Below, one piece after another: positions 50,871-61,587 of a stretch of 64,000 nt of DNA (the first letter of the stretch is position 1; every line of letters begins with the position of its first letter). The translations under genes and the position numbers were made by a program. The stretch lies in contig JAMWET010006596.1 in NCBI GenBank assembly GCA_024036415.1, positions 398,501 through 462,500 of the forward strand. Reading direction: 5' to 3'. Under the pieces are notes generated by a model. It searched no databases. It had not been told where the DNA came from and was given only the letters and a program-made list of their open reading frames with translations. Source of the DNA: Prochilodus magdalenae. Its lineage: Eukaryota > Chordata > Actinopteri > Characiformes > Prochilodontidae.

Positions 50871-51389
50871 AGTGGACTAGACTGTGCACTCTGTGTGTCC
50901 AGAACAAGCCGATGACACTTTTGTATCGAGAGAACGGTGTTTGCAAATCTGTAAACCTGTAAAGGTAAAGCTTTATGTAGAGCATAGCTAATGTATGTAA
51001 TGCCAAGAGAGGACCAGCTGCTGAAGCTGCTGCTGAGTGCTTCTAATGAAACAGAAACTGATATCACTTAGAGATTCCAGTGATTGACATTAGTATGCTA
51101 CATCATGTAGTATGATGAACATTACTGTATTTATAAGGTGACATTACCTCTTCTGACTAATCGTTTACAGTGCCACCTGCACATCCACAGGGAGTGCTTT
51201 GGTTTGATCAGAATATGGTCATGAAAGGAAAGCTACTGTTTGCTCACCGTTCTGCTGTTTTTAGCTGGATGTCAGAGGGAACCTTGTTACGTAAGCCATA
51301 AAGAGTGAGGTTAGATGTGTTATATGTGGGGTCATACTGAACGTCTATGGTAGGCAATTTGGCTGTTACCTGAACATTTAAGCTGCTAT

Positions 51390-51549
51390 TCTCCCACCTG
51401 CACTGTACACTTTATATAGCTATACTGTTTACAACCACATACTCAACGGATACTGCTCTTACTCCTTGCACTACTGTACTGTTTGCACACATTGGTTTTG
51501 TTTATTTGTCTTTGCACTACACTATTTATACTGTGTGTGTATATTTATA

Positions 51550-51595
<46 letters not shown>

Positions 51596-51695
51596 TATAT
51601 TTTGTAACTGCACCAGAGAAGGAGCCTGACTGTGTTTCGTTATACTGTACAACCCTGTATTGGTATAATGACAATAAAGCTGAATTGAATTGAAT
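51390..51695 (+). mobile_element. retroposon 3' fragment with embedded TA/TG microsatellite
   Basis: The stretch ends CAACCCTGTATTGGTATAAT then GACAATAAAGCTGAATTGAA, a 3' end common to fish retroposons. A (TG)/(TA) array occupies 51538-51600. Confidence 0.5.
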
Positions 51696-51977
51696 AGAAT
51701 ACAAGCATTTGTTCTATGTGACTGTTCTTGATCATAGATAATACTCCCAGACTTTTTCATTTCTGATTTTCAGTCGTAATTGTTTTTTTTCTTTTGCAAA
51801 AGTGGTTAACTCTCTTTTGCTAGGACGTCACTGTGAAAATGTAAAGGAAATTCAGCCATGGAACTGTTGGCAACCTTTTAATCAGTAATGCTGAATAATT
51901 CCCTCAGACCTAATTAATGAAGTATTTGGTCGTTTGGTTCATTAATAATGCAGCGTCTTTGTTTGCTCTGTTTCCAG

Positions 51978-52129
51978 GGTTAGCAAGGGTCAAACTGGCA
52001 TTGACATCAAGAATCTCAGCTCTAGATCAGTCCTCACAGTGAGCAACATGACAGAGGATCACTATGGCAACTACACCTGCGTGGTCGCCAACAAGTTGGG
52101 AACGGCCAACGCCAGTGCGTCTCTGAACC
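51978..52129 (+). CDS. negr1: negr1 exon d: second half of Ig domain 3
   Basis: This 152-nt exon lies between acceptor TGTTTCCAG and consensus donor GTAAGT. Its first base completes the Arg codon begun in exon c (AG|G), and it ends in phase 1. It encodes [18 protein letters not shown], then [16 protein letters not shown], then [31 protein letters not shown] is the F-strand and G-strand signature of the third IgLON Ig domain; its Cys pairs with the one in exon c. Four N-glycosylation sequons are visible (NLS, NMT, NYT, NAS), in keeping with the heavy glycosylation of IgLONs. The exon is a little more GC-rich than the surrounding intron. The match to NEGR1 is strong ([20 protein letters not shown]). 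Confidence 0.95.
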
Positions 52130-52675
52130 GTAAGTTACAAGCGTTACTTCCTGTTGTTTGGCTCTCATTAAGCTCTGTGTCGCTTTTTTGTTGCAGATGA
52201 TTTGGAGACCCGTTCCACATTCTGAACTGCCTGTATACATGACTCCTCATTTATCGGATATTGGGGGAGGGGGGGTATAATGCACTGTTTGTTTATGTGT
52301 CCTTTGTATATAGTAAAATGTGCCTCTTGTGTAAGATTCTGAGGTGTTCCAGATGAATAGCTTTCATGGACCCTCAGCGCTGGCTTTGTGTGCCCATTTT
52401 GATATTCTTAGTCATCTCTTTGATTTGGAGTTTTCAGAGTCAATCATGAAAGCAGGGCTGCTAACAAGGTAAACAAATCAACCCAGACCCAAGTATGAAA
52501 AAAAAAAAGGAAAACAGAAAGCAGATAGCCTTAAAGCAGGCAGATGGGCAGGGCCACTTGAGTCCCCTAGTTTTAAATGAAGCACATCAAAGAGATGAGG
52601 GAGCCTGAGAAATCTTTCACGTTCTGCTGAAGACTCAGAGACTGTGATGCAGGAAAAAGCCCGAATAGACCAACA

Positions 52676-52780
52676 GGCTGCTTCTTCTCCTCACCTATCC
52701 CCGCCTCTCCTTTCCTCTCCTTCCTTCTGCCCTCTCGTTCTCTTCTGTCTTTTCTCCTCTCGCCTCCAAGCTGCTCTCCT
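52676..52780 (+). repeat. long pyrimidine tract
   Basis: About 100 bp almost free of purines (CTTCTTCTCCTCACC through CTCCTCTCGCCTCC). Such tracts can form triplex DNA; no splice acceptor or exon follows. Confidence 0.75.
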
Positions 52781-52848
52781 ACTCTTTATCATGAATGCTA
52801 ATGAAAAGGAAGCCCATTTTACTGTCCTCCTAATGAGAAATGGCAAGC

Positions 52849-52887
52849 AATTCGTGCACAACACACACGGCCACATTTGCACGAATT
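52849..52887. other. 10-bp perfect inverted repeat in possible regulatory DNA
   Basis: AATTCGTGCA (52849-52858) and TGCACGAATT (52878-52887) are exact reverse complements around a 19-bp loop. The neighbourhood is rich in TAATGA and ATTA motifs and free of mobile DNA. Confidence 0.6.
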
Positions 52888-53774
52888 ACGGCTCCGAGAG
52901 GCAGCCATCATTACCACTGACTAAATTGCTATTATAATATCAGTCAATAGGTATTGATGAACCAAAGGTGGACCCAGGGACACATTAATATTTAATGGAG
53001 AGCCTCGACCTAGACACCAGGTTTGAAGTGCGAATCGAAGTGCTGCGTAATAGTCCATGTGCTCCTCAGCATGAGGAATCCTGCCGCTGTAAGCTATTTC
53101 TAGCCTGATTCATGATCACTGGCGTGCTGTGTCATGCTTGGTACCAGTTGAAAGCTGTTCTGAGTGTAAAATGCAGAGCCACTCTGATGTAGGAAAAGTT
53201 CAAGTTGATATATTTGGAGCGTGCAAATCCCTCCTTGATGCAGCCAACACGGCCTAACCTACAAATGCCTTTTACGGTACATCCCAGTTACCTTTTCGAA
53301 AATGCCTGCGCAAGCAACTGGGAAAGCAATGAGTGGTCCATAGAGGCGGCAGATAGACCAACATGATATCGTTATCATGATAAATTCTGTCACTGTAAGC
53401 TTTTCTAAGATATGAAGGGTATAGTCCATGCTTCCGCAGCACTCGCCAACTTCATGTTTTGTTGTTTCATTAAAACGAGGTTTAGAAGAAGCCACAAGGC
53501 TTGTTCAGTTGTCGGGGGAGAGTGAGTTTGAATCCCATCATTTCTATCCCATTTTAGACCCACTTTACCTTTTGCACCTTTCAACAAATTTTAACCATCA
53601 GAGAATTGAGTGTCGTGAATGGCATCGACTGACATGAATGAAGCTGAATCGAATAAGTTTCAGGCAGCATGTAACATGGTGTCCTCCATATACATGCAGT
53701 AATGCATCAGATTTAGGCAATCTGAGATTTCTCAAGATGTTAAGCAGCTGGAAAAAGTGTGCCAAGTTGTGGTT

Positions 53775-53815
53775 CAAACTGCAGCACTCCAGGACCAGTT
53801 GGGGAGCACTTGTGT
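53775..53815. repeat. possible small interspersed repeat fragment
   Basis: CTGCAGCACTCCAGGACCAG is a phrase found in dispersed fish repeats; only this piece is recognisable. Confidence 0.3.
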
Positions 53816-56800
53816 ATATAATCTGGTAGTTCAAAAGGGGAAGCAAGTCCATCTGTAGCTTTCCGATCAAGCTCTGGAGTGATTGGAGGCCCCTTGACAC
53901 TTTCAAACATGTTCCAAACGCGTCCTATAGGGTCAGTAATCAGGGATGTAATTTATTGATCAGTTATAACTGATTCAGGCAACATCCAATGAGAGACCTA
54001 GGAAGGAGGAAAACACAGGTAAAGAGCCCTGCCTCTCCCGCAGTGGAGAAGTTGCTTGTTTAATACTGGCAAAGACGTGACTGACTTTATAATAACCAAG
54101 ATGCCTTTACATCTCTCCCAGGAGAATAGTATGATATCGCCATTTCCCAGGCTCATATTTGCCCAAAGACTGTGGGCTTGCATGTACGTTAATTCAGTCC
54201 AGATTAGCTTTGTTTGTGTCGTAGGATTTTGAGTGCTTATTTGCAGCCAAAACTCCTCATGTGTCTTCGTCTCATCGTCTGGTGTAGACTGATGTTAAGT
54301 TCTTGTTCTTGAAGCCTGTTAGTGTTGTATTGGTATGGCTGGCCTAAGAGAGGATAATTGGCCTTGCCTAATTGGATGTAGTGCTGCCGAGTGTGTAAAA
54401 CATTGAAAAATGAATGTACGCGTTTTGATTTAACTGTGGCACTACTGTTGCACTGGGTGTATTCCCTCCTGTCAAATCCCTTATTAGAAAAGGATATACC
54501 GTGTATGGTGAAAATGTCTTAAAGTGTGATATGATTATAATACTGGCCATTCTGCCCTCCGAGTGGTCCAATATAATCTTTGTTATTAATTTCTTCGTTC
54601 CAGAAAGTATATATATGGCGAGGGAGCCATGAAGGAAATGTCAGTGATATTATAGTCAGCAGTTTTGGTGCATATGCCCATATCTCGTTATCCGTTATTC
54701 ATCACATTATGTCCTCTAAGCCATATACAGGTGTAGTAGTTGTTGTGTAGCTGTGTAGCAGCTCTGTAGTGAATAGCAGACAAGTGAACTGGGAGGTGAC
54801 TTTGCGTTGCTTTGAAAGACAAGGTGAAATTACAGTTCTGAATTCTACACTTGAATGTCATGTATCTACAAGCCATTTCTCGACTGGATTTAGATGAGCA
54901 CGTCTGTGAGTACATTACAGTGACCTCCGTTCTCCTACTGGACCTTGGGTATGTTTGTATGAGCGTATGTGCAGATCAGCTGGTGTTGTGACAGTACAGG
55001 ATGTTTTCCTCTGGATGGGACTTGATTTAAGCCTGTTTCCCATCAGTGTACAAGGTGTCAACGTCTCTGCCTAAATGAGTCAGGTTCAGTAAATGAGTAG
55101 CTCAGCAAGTCGTGATACGTTCCCCACCCCCTTTTTTTGCTTACAGCAAAGCAGAGGCTCCTTCCGCCTCGCAAAACATCTCGCCAGAAATAGGAGAGAA
55201 GCCTTCCCGGCCTGAAGAGACAGTCGCGGCTCCACTGGTAAAGCCTCCGCACCCTCAGCAGTCTCCAGCTAATGGAGGCGCTCGTTCAATTTGCCATGCT
55301 AATCAATCACAACCCGGGTGTCATCTTTTCGTGTCTCCGTGCCTGTTGTCGTCCTGGCTACCTCGCTGGTACCCTGCCCTCAGCCATCAGGGATGTTGTT
55401 GTCGTGGTTACCATAGTGTGACCGCGCCTGAGTCACAGGCCAGGGACATGAAAGGAGGGATGAAATGGAAGGTGAAATAGAATAGGCACGATGTGAATTC
55501 ATTCGCATGAATGTCGTTCTTTTTTTTTTTTCCGAGGCAGGAAAAGGGCCACTCACTTGCTCTCTGAATAACTCGTTGGCATGTTGCATCCATCTTAGCA
55601 TGTGTGCTCCACTCCTGCTTCTATTCTTGTTCCCACATCAATCACGGATCAGATTGGCCCTGACAGTACTCAGCTGCACGCGGCTGCCTTTTTGCCTTGA
55701 GCGTCTTTGGATTCTCAGAAGAGAACTCCCAAATTCTGACCTCACGCTGTTTATATCAGTTCGTTTCAGAGCTTATTGTACAGGTTGATTCACTTCATCT
55801 GAAGCTTAATCTCAGCGCGGTCTGGTTGCTTCATTCAGAATGTGGACAGAGGTCTGATATTGGTGCTACTGTAGCTTTTGTATTACAGTTTTTTATATTA
55901 TTTGCTATTTGAAATCTGTCGCGCTGGTACCTCCGTGCTGATTTCTCCAGGAAGGAGTTTTGTTGTCTTTGTATCCTCATTTGTTGTGGTTTTCAAACCT
56001 TAATAAAATCCACTGCGTCAGACAAAAAGATGGTTGAACAGCAGGAGCGGTGGCATTCATCTGTCTCATCGATTCGTGCCTCATATACCAGCACATCAGT
56101 TTGATGTGATGGTGCTTTAAAGGATACGGTTTCACTGCTGTTCAGCTGACTGAAACTACAGTGAAGATGCTAGTGCTCACAGGGGACAGGCTCGCCAGAA
56201 GATGAGATATGTGACGCAAAGATGGTTCGTGCCCTGCTTCGGCTATAAAACACCTGCCATCCAATCATTAACGAGGCGAGCAGTTATAACAGCCTGGAGA
56301 AATAGGCTAGCCCTATAGCGAGCACTAGCTGCGCCTGCAAGCCGGATGAATCAGTCAGTCAAGGATACAGCCAGCGCTTCTCAATCAGTGCCTTCCATTG
56401 TGTTTCTCAAGATGAGAGTGAATTAGTCCCATTAAATGACTCATCACATGACCTTCACATTTTCATACCCAACATTAAGAGGCAGGCGTAAGAGAAATGA
56501 ATCCACTATCTCCAGCTCATTGTCACATGCTAATGCAATATTCCTAAAGGTATCTGACAGCACACAGCACTCCTCTCCTATCTTTGCAATTTATGCCGCC
56601 GTGAATTGTGTGGAAGTTGCACATTTTCTCCGGCCGCTGCTTGGCGAGGGGGAAACGTGATGTTATTACTGAATGAAATGCAATTCCTCGCTCCATAATG
56701 TGTTTTGTCTTGCAAGTGAGAACAGAGGTCATCCAGCATACACACGAATCCACTATTATGGAATACAATGTTGCCTGCTCCACTGCCCTGTTTCCAGGCC

Positions 56801-56952
56801 TCAAGAAGATTGCGTGTCAAAAGATTGTACTGGACTGAAATGGGTGTCGATGAAGAGAACGCTGCAGTGTAAAAGGAATTAACTGGCGTCAAACTGCATT
56901 GCTATGTTTAGCGGCAATTAAACAGTATATGCTGAAGGTTGTTGTATAAAGT

Positions 56953-57167
56953 CAGTGTCCAAAGAAAAACAAGTATCTCCAAAATGGAACTTTTACAGTA
57001 GGGGACAAAAGCCTGCTTTAATCTGAATGGAAGTCAATGGAACCAGACTTTTCTCCAAGCAGTTTTGGGCCATTTCTTTCAGTCCATTCATTATGAAATA
57101 TTCACACAATGTAAATGACGGTAAAAACGTTTTAAAAAAATGGAGATACATGTTTTTCTGGACAGCA
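56953..57167. mobile_element. short MITE with terminal inverted repeats (215 bp)
   Basis: The left end CAGTGTCCAAAGAAAAACA and the right end, reading in complement GCTGTCCAGAAAAACATG, extend as imperfect inverted repeats of about 27 bp to TATCTCCA on both sides. The interior (AGTCAATGGAACCAGACTTT) matches the pieces flanking the nested locus at 16940-17970. It has no coding capacity. Confidence 0.75.
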
Positions 57168-57204
57168 ACAGTATGTATGTAGGTATGTAGGTATGCATAT
57201 ACAG

Positions 57205-58330
57205 AGACTGTCCTTCCTTTTCATTTAATTTCCAATCAAAATAACTTTATAATAAAGTTATTATGGTACAAGTAACAGAACAAAATTTACACAGAAGCCT
57301 CATCAGCTGAATATTTTATAATGAATAATAATAATAAATTCAGTGTTTAGTATGTGGTATATTTTCTTCTTTTTAAGTTATTTTTTTTTCTTCTCAAGTT
57401 GCAAGGCTCATTTATGGCTGATCATATGAGTGGTCTGAGTGCCAGTGCTGAGTCTCTGTTCCCTTTAATCTTAGTCTACATGACTAATCATCAGTGCATA
57501 TACTGACTCTCATCTTCCTCTGTTTTGAACCACTCATTTATATGGGGTGCTAACTTCTGTGTCACCTGGCCTGCTACAGGGAGTAATCATTAACACGGCA
57601 CTCTATGAAGTCTGTTTGCCAGAATTGTGAAATTTAGGCAAGGCTAGGCTGGGATGAAGCTGGCATGTGAAAGCACTACAATAAACCATCTTCCAGTATC
57701 CAGTGGCCTCCTGACTCTCTCCTAAGATTTACTACAAACGTGTCCACTATTTGCCTTTATTACAGCTCCCATCTGTTTGGGAGACTTATTTTCATATTTT
57801 CAAAGATATTGAAATACATATTTCATCACACCTCCACAGTCCAGTCCTAGAAATGAATTGCATTTTTGCTTATCATGATCCAAAAACGTTCAGTGATGTT
57901 GAGGTCTGAACTCTTGGGGGTGGGGGGCGGGGGGAGTCCATTGTTCTGAGAACACCAGCAATTTTCTTCTTTTTTTCATTCCCCCTCTTTTCTCGGTAAA
58001 GAGTTATTGATGGCTAAACATCATTTCAGACCCATATAACTGTGAGAAAACACAGTAGAACAATGGCAAGATCACAGATTTTTCCCGATATGAAGCCTTA
58101 GTGGAGCTTAATGTTCTCCTCTCTCCCAAAGATGAAAACTGATAAGGTACTGTTTATCTGATGGTGATGGTTTTGGTCACACCAGGTCTGATACAGTTGT
58201 CCCATTTTCTCTGCATCTTTTGATATTTTGTTCCTTTGTCTTTCCTGCTCTTTATAAAAGTGAGTTATCTAATGTCTGATCTCCTCAGAAATACCTCCTG
58301 TAATAATAACTTGTAAAAGATGGCCATTTT
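57205..58330. mobile_element. dispersed repeat pair, copy 1 (possible antisense Tc1 relic)
   Basis: It shares with 60059-60620, in the same order, CAGAGAC-(C/T)-rich text then AATTACTTT-like text, GTTCTGAGAAC, a CTTCTTTTT run and TTTATCTGATGGTGAT. The phrase GTTGAGGTCTGAACTC near 57900 is typical of antisense Tc1-type transposase. Heavily decayed. Confidence 0.5.
57916..57936 (+). repeat. G-rich run with quadruplex potential
   Basis: Runs of 5, 6 and 6 G separated by single bases. Confidence 0.75.
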
Positions 58331-60058
58331 GACTCAAATGTAATAAATTAATGTTGACCTCAGTTTTACACATACATACACACACAAATTTATATTAGAT
58401 ATATCACAATCTAGTTTTAGGGTCCACCGATCTGGTCCGTGAAACGGTATATAGTACGTACAATGGGTAATGTCTTCCTTTTTGACCATAGTGTGGCTCT
58501 TATGTGCTCAGAAATAACCATTTTATGAAACAACATCAGAATGGGATTCAGCTTAGTGTAATATATGCTGATTGGTTGATTGGCTCTGATTTGATCTGGG
58601 CATACTACATACTACTCATGCACTAAATCTACCTAAAAGTAGATTATTACACTGTATGTGAAAACTTGCATAGCAGTACATACTACTGTAGTGCCATTTC
58701 AAAAACAGCCCTGCTTTGTTTTAGTTCTGTTAAATAAAATGCTGGTGGTGGATTTGAATTAACAAGTTTTCTACTTTTTATTGCATGAATGTTTGTTTGG
58801 AATTGTTACCAAGAGAGAGAGAGAAACAAACCCACAGTGTTTATGTGCATTTGCGGCGTTGTTTCTATGAAGTTCCTCTGCATTACAAACCAGAGTAAAA
58901 AAGGATATAAATGCAATGGCTCAATAAAGTGGGTTGTATTACAAAGGGTAAGCAAGCAGTGTACTGTGGGATGTCCTGGACTGGCGTCCCCGTTGTGCAA
59001 TAGATAGGAGAAAATCATTCCCTCTCAAATGAGTTCCTATGATGAGTCAGTGAAGTTAAATGTGTTGGCAGTCTCCAGAACTCCCCGCTGTATTCTTTTT
59101 GCCGCCTTTGCCTAATCTTGTTTAACACCTTCCTGTGTAAAGTCTAATTTTAATTCCAGCCTGGGTGTATTCTTCCAGATTCTGAGATTCTGTGTATTGG
59201 GGAGATACTCCCTGGTTGTGAGCTCGTGTGCAAAACATCTACAGTGCTTCTGATGAAAGTGGTTAAGGCCTGTGTTATGTAACACCACATGCGGCTTTCT
59301 TTTTCTCTGCAGCCCTCCAGGCTACTTCTCCCTCAAGTGCTGCAATTTGGAAGTAACTCCTAAGATCACAATTTATGAAAGGGCTTACTAGAGAAAATCT
59401 GTTTTGAAGTGGTTATAGAAGTTTGACAAAGGATGTTCCAAGGAAAGCACGGTTGATCCAGAACAAGTACATTATGTTGGCATACCTGTACAGACTTCAT
59501 CATCTCTCCAGTCCACCAGTCCAGATGCAAACATCCTATAGTGATGAGTTGATGACATCGGTTGGGAGGCACAGTGGTATGGTTCTGTGTGGATTTTGCT
59601 GTCATATCAGATGGCATGATGCCACTTTTTCCCAATACAGATATTCATTTTAAAACCTTGAGTGTTGGCTAATACAAGCCGATGTTTTTAAACAGGCTGT
59701 TTTTAATTGAAGCACAAAAAACTCTAGCATATAAACATAGACTGTCAAGCTCAACCTGCTCAAACACTTTACCACCCCACAGAAAGAAATGTACTGCTAG
59801 CAGTCACATCACACAGTGTAGGTATGTTCTATTTCCGTCTAGATAAAGGTTTGTATCAGATTCATTCTTTTTTTCAGCCTGATATCCAGTCCACCATTTT
59901 CAGCTGATAATTGGTACCACCTCTATCTCCTGGGAAAAGGCAAGTCTAGAGGTAATTGGCAATTGGAAGCAAAGAAGATATGGTTTGAATTTTTAAAACA
60001 CGCCACTGCCATGTAGGACGTTTTAAACAGATTCAGTCAAATAAAGGACTGTATAACA

Positions 60059-60620
60059 GTCAGAGACCCCCTTCATTTATTCAGTTCCCAGTTAAAATTA
60101 CTTTTAAGTATAGGGTGCTCATTTTTAGCACCAGGGACAACACTACAAACTAAAATGCTTTTGTTTTTCCCCCATTTTTATTGTGTCTATTCGCTTTTGA
60201 TTCTGATATTCCTCAATATCAATCTTCCAGATCTGTCTTAGACATTGGTTGCATTTTCTAATTGTCACAAAAGATTTCACAATTCAGCAATTACTTTTTG
60301 TGTTGAAGCCTGTGCTCTGGGGTGGCCAGTCCACTGTTCTGAGAACCCTAGTACCAGTTGGCAATTCTTCTTTTTATTTCCTTTGCCTTTCTTTTTTCAG
60401 TAATGTCTTCTTGCCAGCTACACACGATTCAGCCAAATAGTGTTGAGTGTCTTCAGAAACCCTTTTGGGTTTTATTTTTGCATCCATATAAAGCACAGAG
60501 CTTCATTTTCTCCAAATATATCTGAAGAATGAAAGCTTTGAGTTCTGTTTATCTGATGGTGATAGTTCTGGAGGGCTCCTAGGTCTTGCCCGGTTGTTTT
60601 CTCCCTAATTGTAATAGTTT
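60059..60620. mobile_element. dispersed repeat pair, copy 2
   Basis: See the shared phrases with 57205-58330. This copy keeps CTCTGGGGTGGCCAGTCCAC, CAGCTACACACGATTCAG and GTCTTGCCCGGTTGTTTTCT, the last being a phrase common to fish copies of this repeat. Confidence 0.5.
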
Positions 60621-61391
60621 TTAAAACAGGTTTTAGCTTCGGAAGCTCCTGTACAATGAATAAATTGTACTGGTGATATTGACTGAAAACTATATAAATG
60701 AAGGGTGATCTCTTTGACTTTTTGCACAGTGTTGCAGGGGGATATCCTTTTTCTGGAGACTTCCTCTTGAGATGGAGGAATTGGAAATGTAATCAGTGCC
60801 AAAATTGATTATGGAGAGCAAGCGATCAAAATCCAGATTGATATTTAAGCTCTGGTTTCGGTATGTCCCAAAAGTGGAGTCGGGTCAGGCGACAGAGTGT
60901 GATATCTATTAATAAAATGGAGGGGGGGTATTACATAGTTCTGATTAAATGGTTGTCTTCTAGGTGCAAATTTAATTCTATGTGTTAATTGAGCTGGGTT
61001 TCATGCCATTGAATTGAGTGATGATCAGAAGCTTCAAATTTAGGCTATCGAGGATCAGCAATCGTAATGTGATATGAAATTGACTCTAGCCCGCCTCTGA
61101 ACATTAAAAGCTAATCAAAACCCATTCTGAGCCGTAAGCTGGGACAGAGTTTCTTAGATCTCAGCAGGGGTCTGTTCGGTTTGAGTTTTGGGGCTAAAGG
61201 ACTATTTGATGGCCAGGGAGGAGGGCAGCACGACCACTGTCAAACTCTGTCACTGTACTGGCCGTGTACACTTGCATGTAGGAGGATATTGAGTTAGTCT
61301 TGGTGAAACTGGTGCATATAGAGAATCCCATTACATACAGTACACAGCCACTCTCTGCTTTAGGGCAGATCCATACTTCATTCTCCGATCC

Positions 61392-61533
61392 ACGCATGTG
61401 TTTTTTTATTTTTTCCTTTTCTCTTTTGTTTAATGGGCTTTCCTTTCTTCTTTTCCCATTTTTTGTAATGGTTCTTTTTTCCTAATAATATATGAATGTC
61501 CTCTTTTTCCTTCTCTCTTTTTTTCCCCTGTAG
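61392..61533 (+). promoter_or_regulatory. extended pyrimidine tract upstream of exon e
   Basis: From about 61392 to the acceptor at 61531-61533 the + strand is dominated by T and C, with many TTTCTTTT and CTTTTTCC runs and only short interruptions. Such tracts bind U2AF and repressors of the PTB type, and are common before regulated cassette exons. The regulatory role is inference. Confidence 0.5.
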
Positions 61534-61587
61534 TGATTATTGAACCTACCACAACTAGTGCTACAACTAGTGCTGTCTCAAGTCCAG
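61534..61587 (+). CDS. negr1: negr1 exon e: probable cassette exon, Thr/Ser-rich stalk
   Basis: This 54-nt exon follows a very long pyrimidine tract ending CCCCTGTAG and has donor GTCAGT. Joined to exon d (C|TG, Leu) it reads LIIEPTTTSATTSAVSSPG. It is phase 1 at both ends and encodes exactly 18 codons, so it can be included or skipped without changing frame. Short Thr/Pro-rich segments at this position, between Ig3 and the GPI signal, occur in some IgLON isoforms such as the longer neurotractin form, to my recollection. The Thr/Ser run is a likely O-glycosylated spacer between the Ig domains and the membrane. It contains a perfect 12-bp tandem duplication encoding TTSA twice. Whether it is alternative or constitutive needs transcript data. 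Confidence 0.82.

Larger units (their letters stand above)
45454..51977 (+). other. negr1: negr1 intron c-d (6.5 kb)
   Basis: This intron splits Ig domain 3. It holds a Tc1 relic on the minus strand (46350-46995), a GATT microsatellite (47812-47834), an interspersed repeat (48370-48600), a Tc1 relic on the plus strand (48969-49530), a 53-bp tandem repeat (50227-50400), a SINE (50635-50829) and a retroposon tail with a TA microsatellite (51390-51695). The remainder, notably 45460-46340 and 47000-48360, shows nothing recognisable. Confidence 0.85.
52130..61533 (+). other. negr1: negr1 intron d-e (9.4 kb)
   Basis: Its first half (52140-56900) is poor in recognisable repeats and includes a long pyrimidine tract (52676-52780) followed by AT-hook and homeodomain-like TAAT motifs. 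The second half has a short inverted-repeat element (56953-57167) and two related repeat copies (57205-58330 and 60059-60620). The stretch 58730-60050 shows nothing recognisable. The last 110 bp before exon e are a near-continuous pyrimidine tract. Confidence 0.85.

Noticed and set aside
55112..55480. A 122-codon open frame
   Set aside because: No recognisable domain, no family resemblance, no splice context, and overlapping frames of similar length on the other strand; compatible with chance in GC-richer intron.
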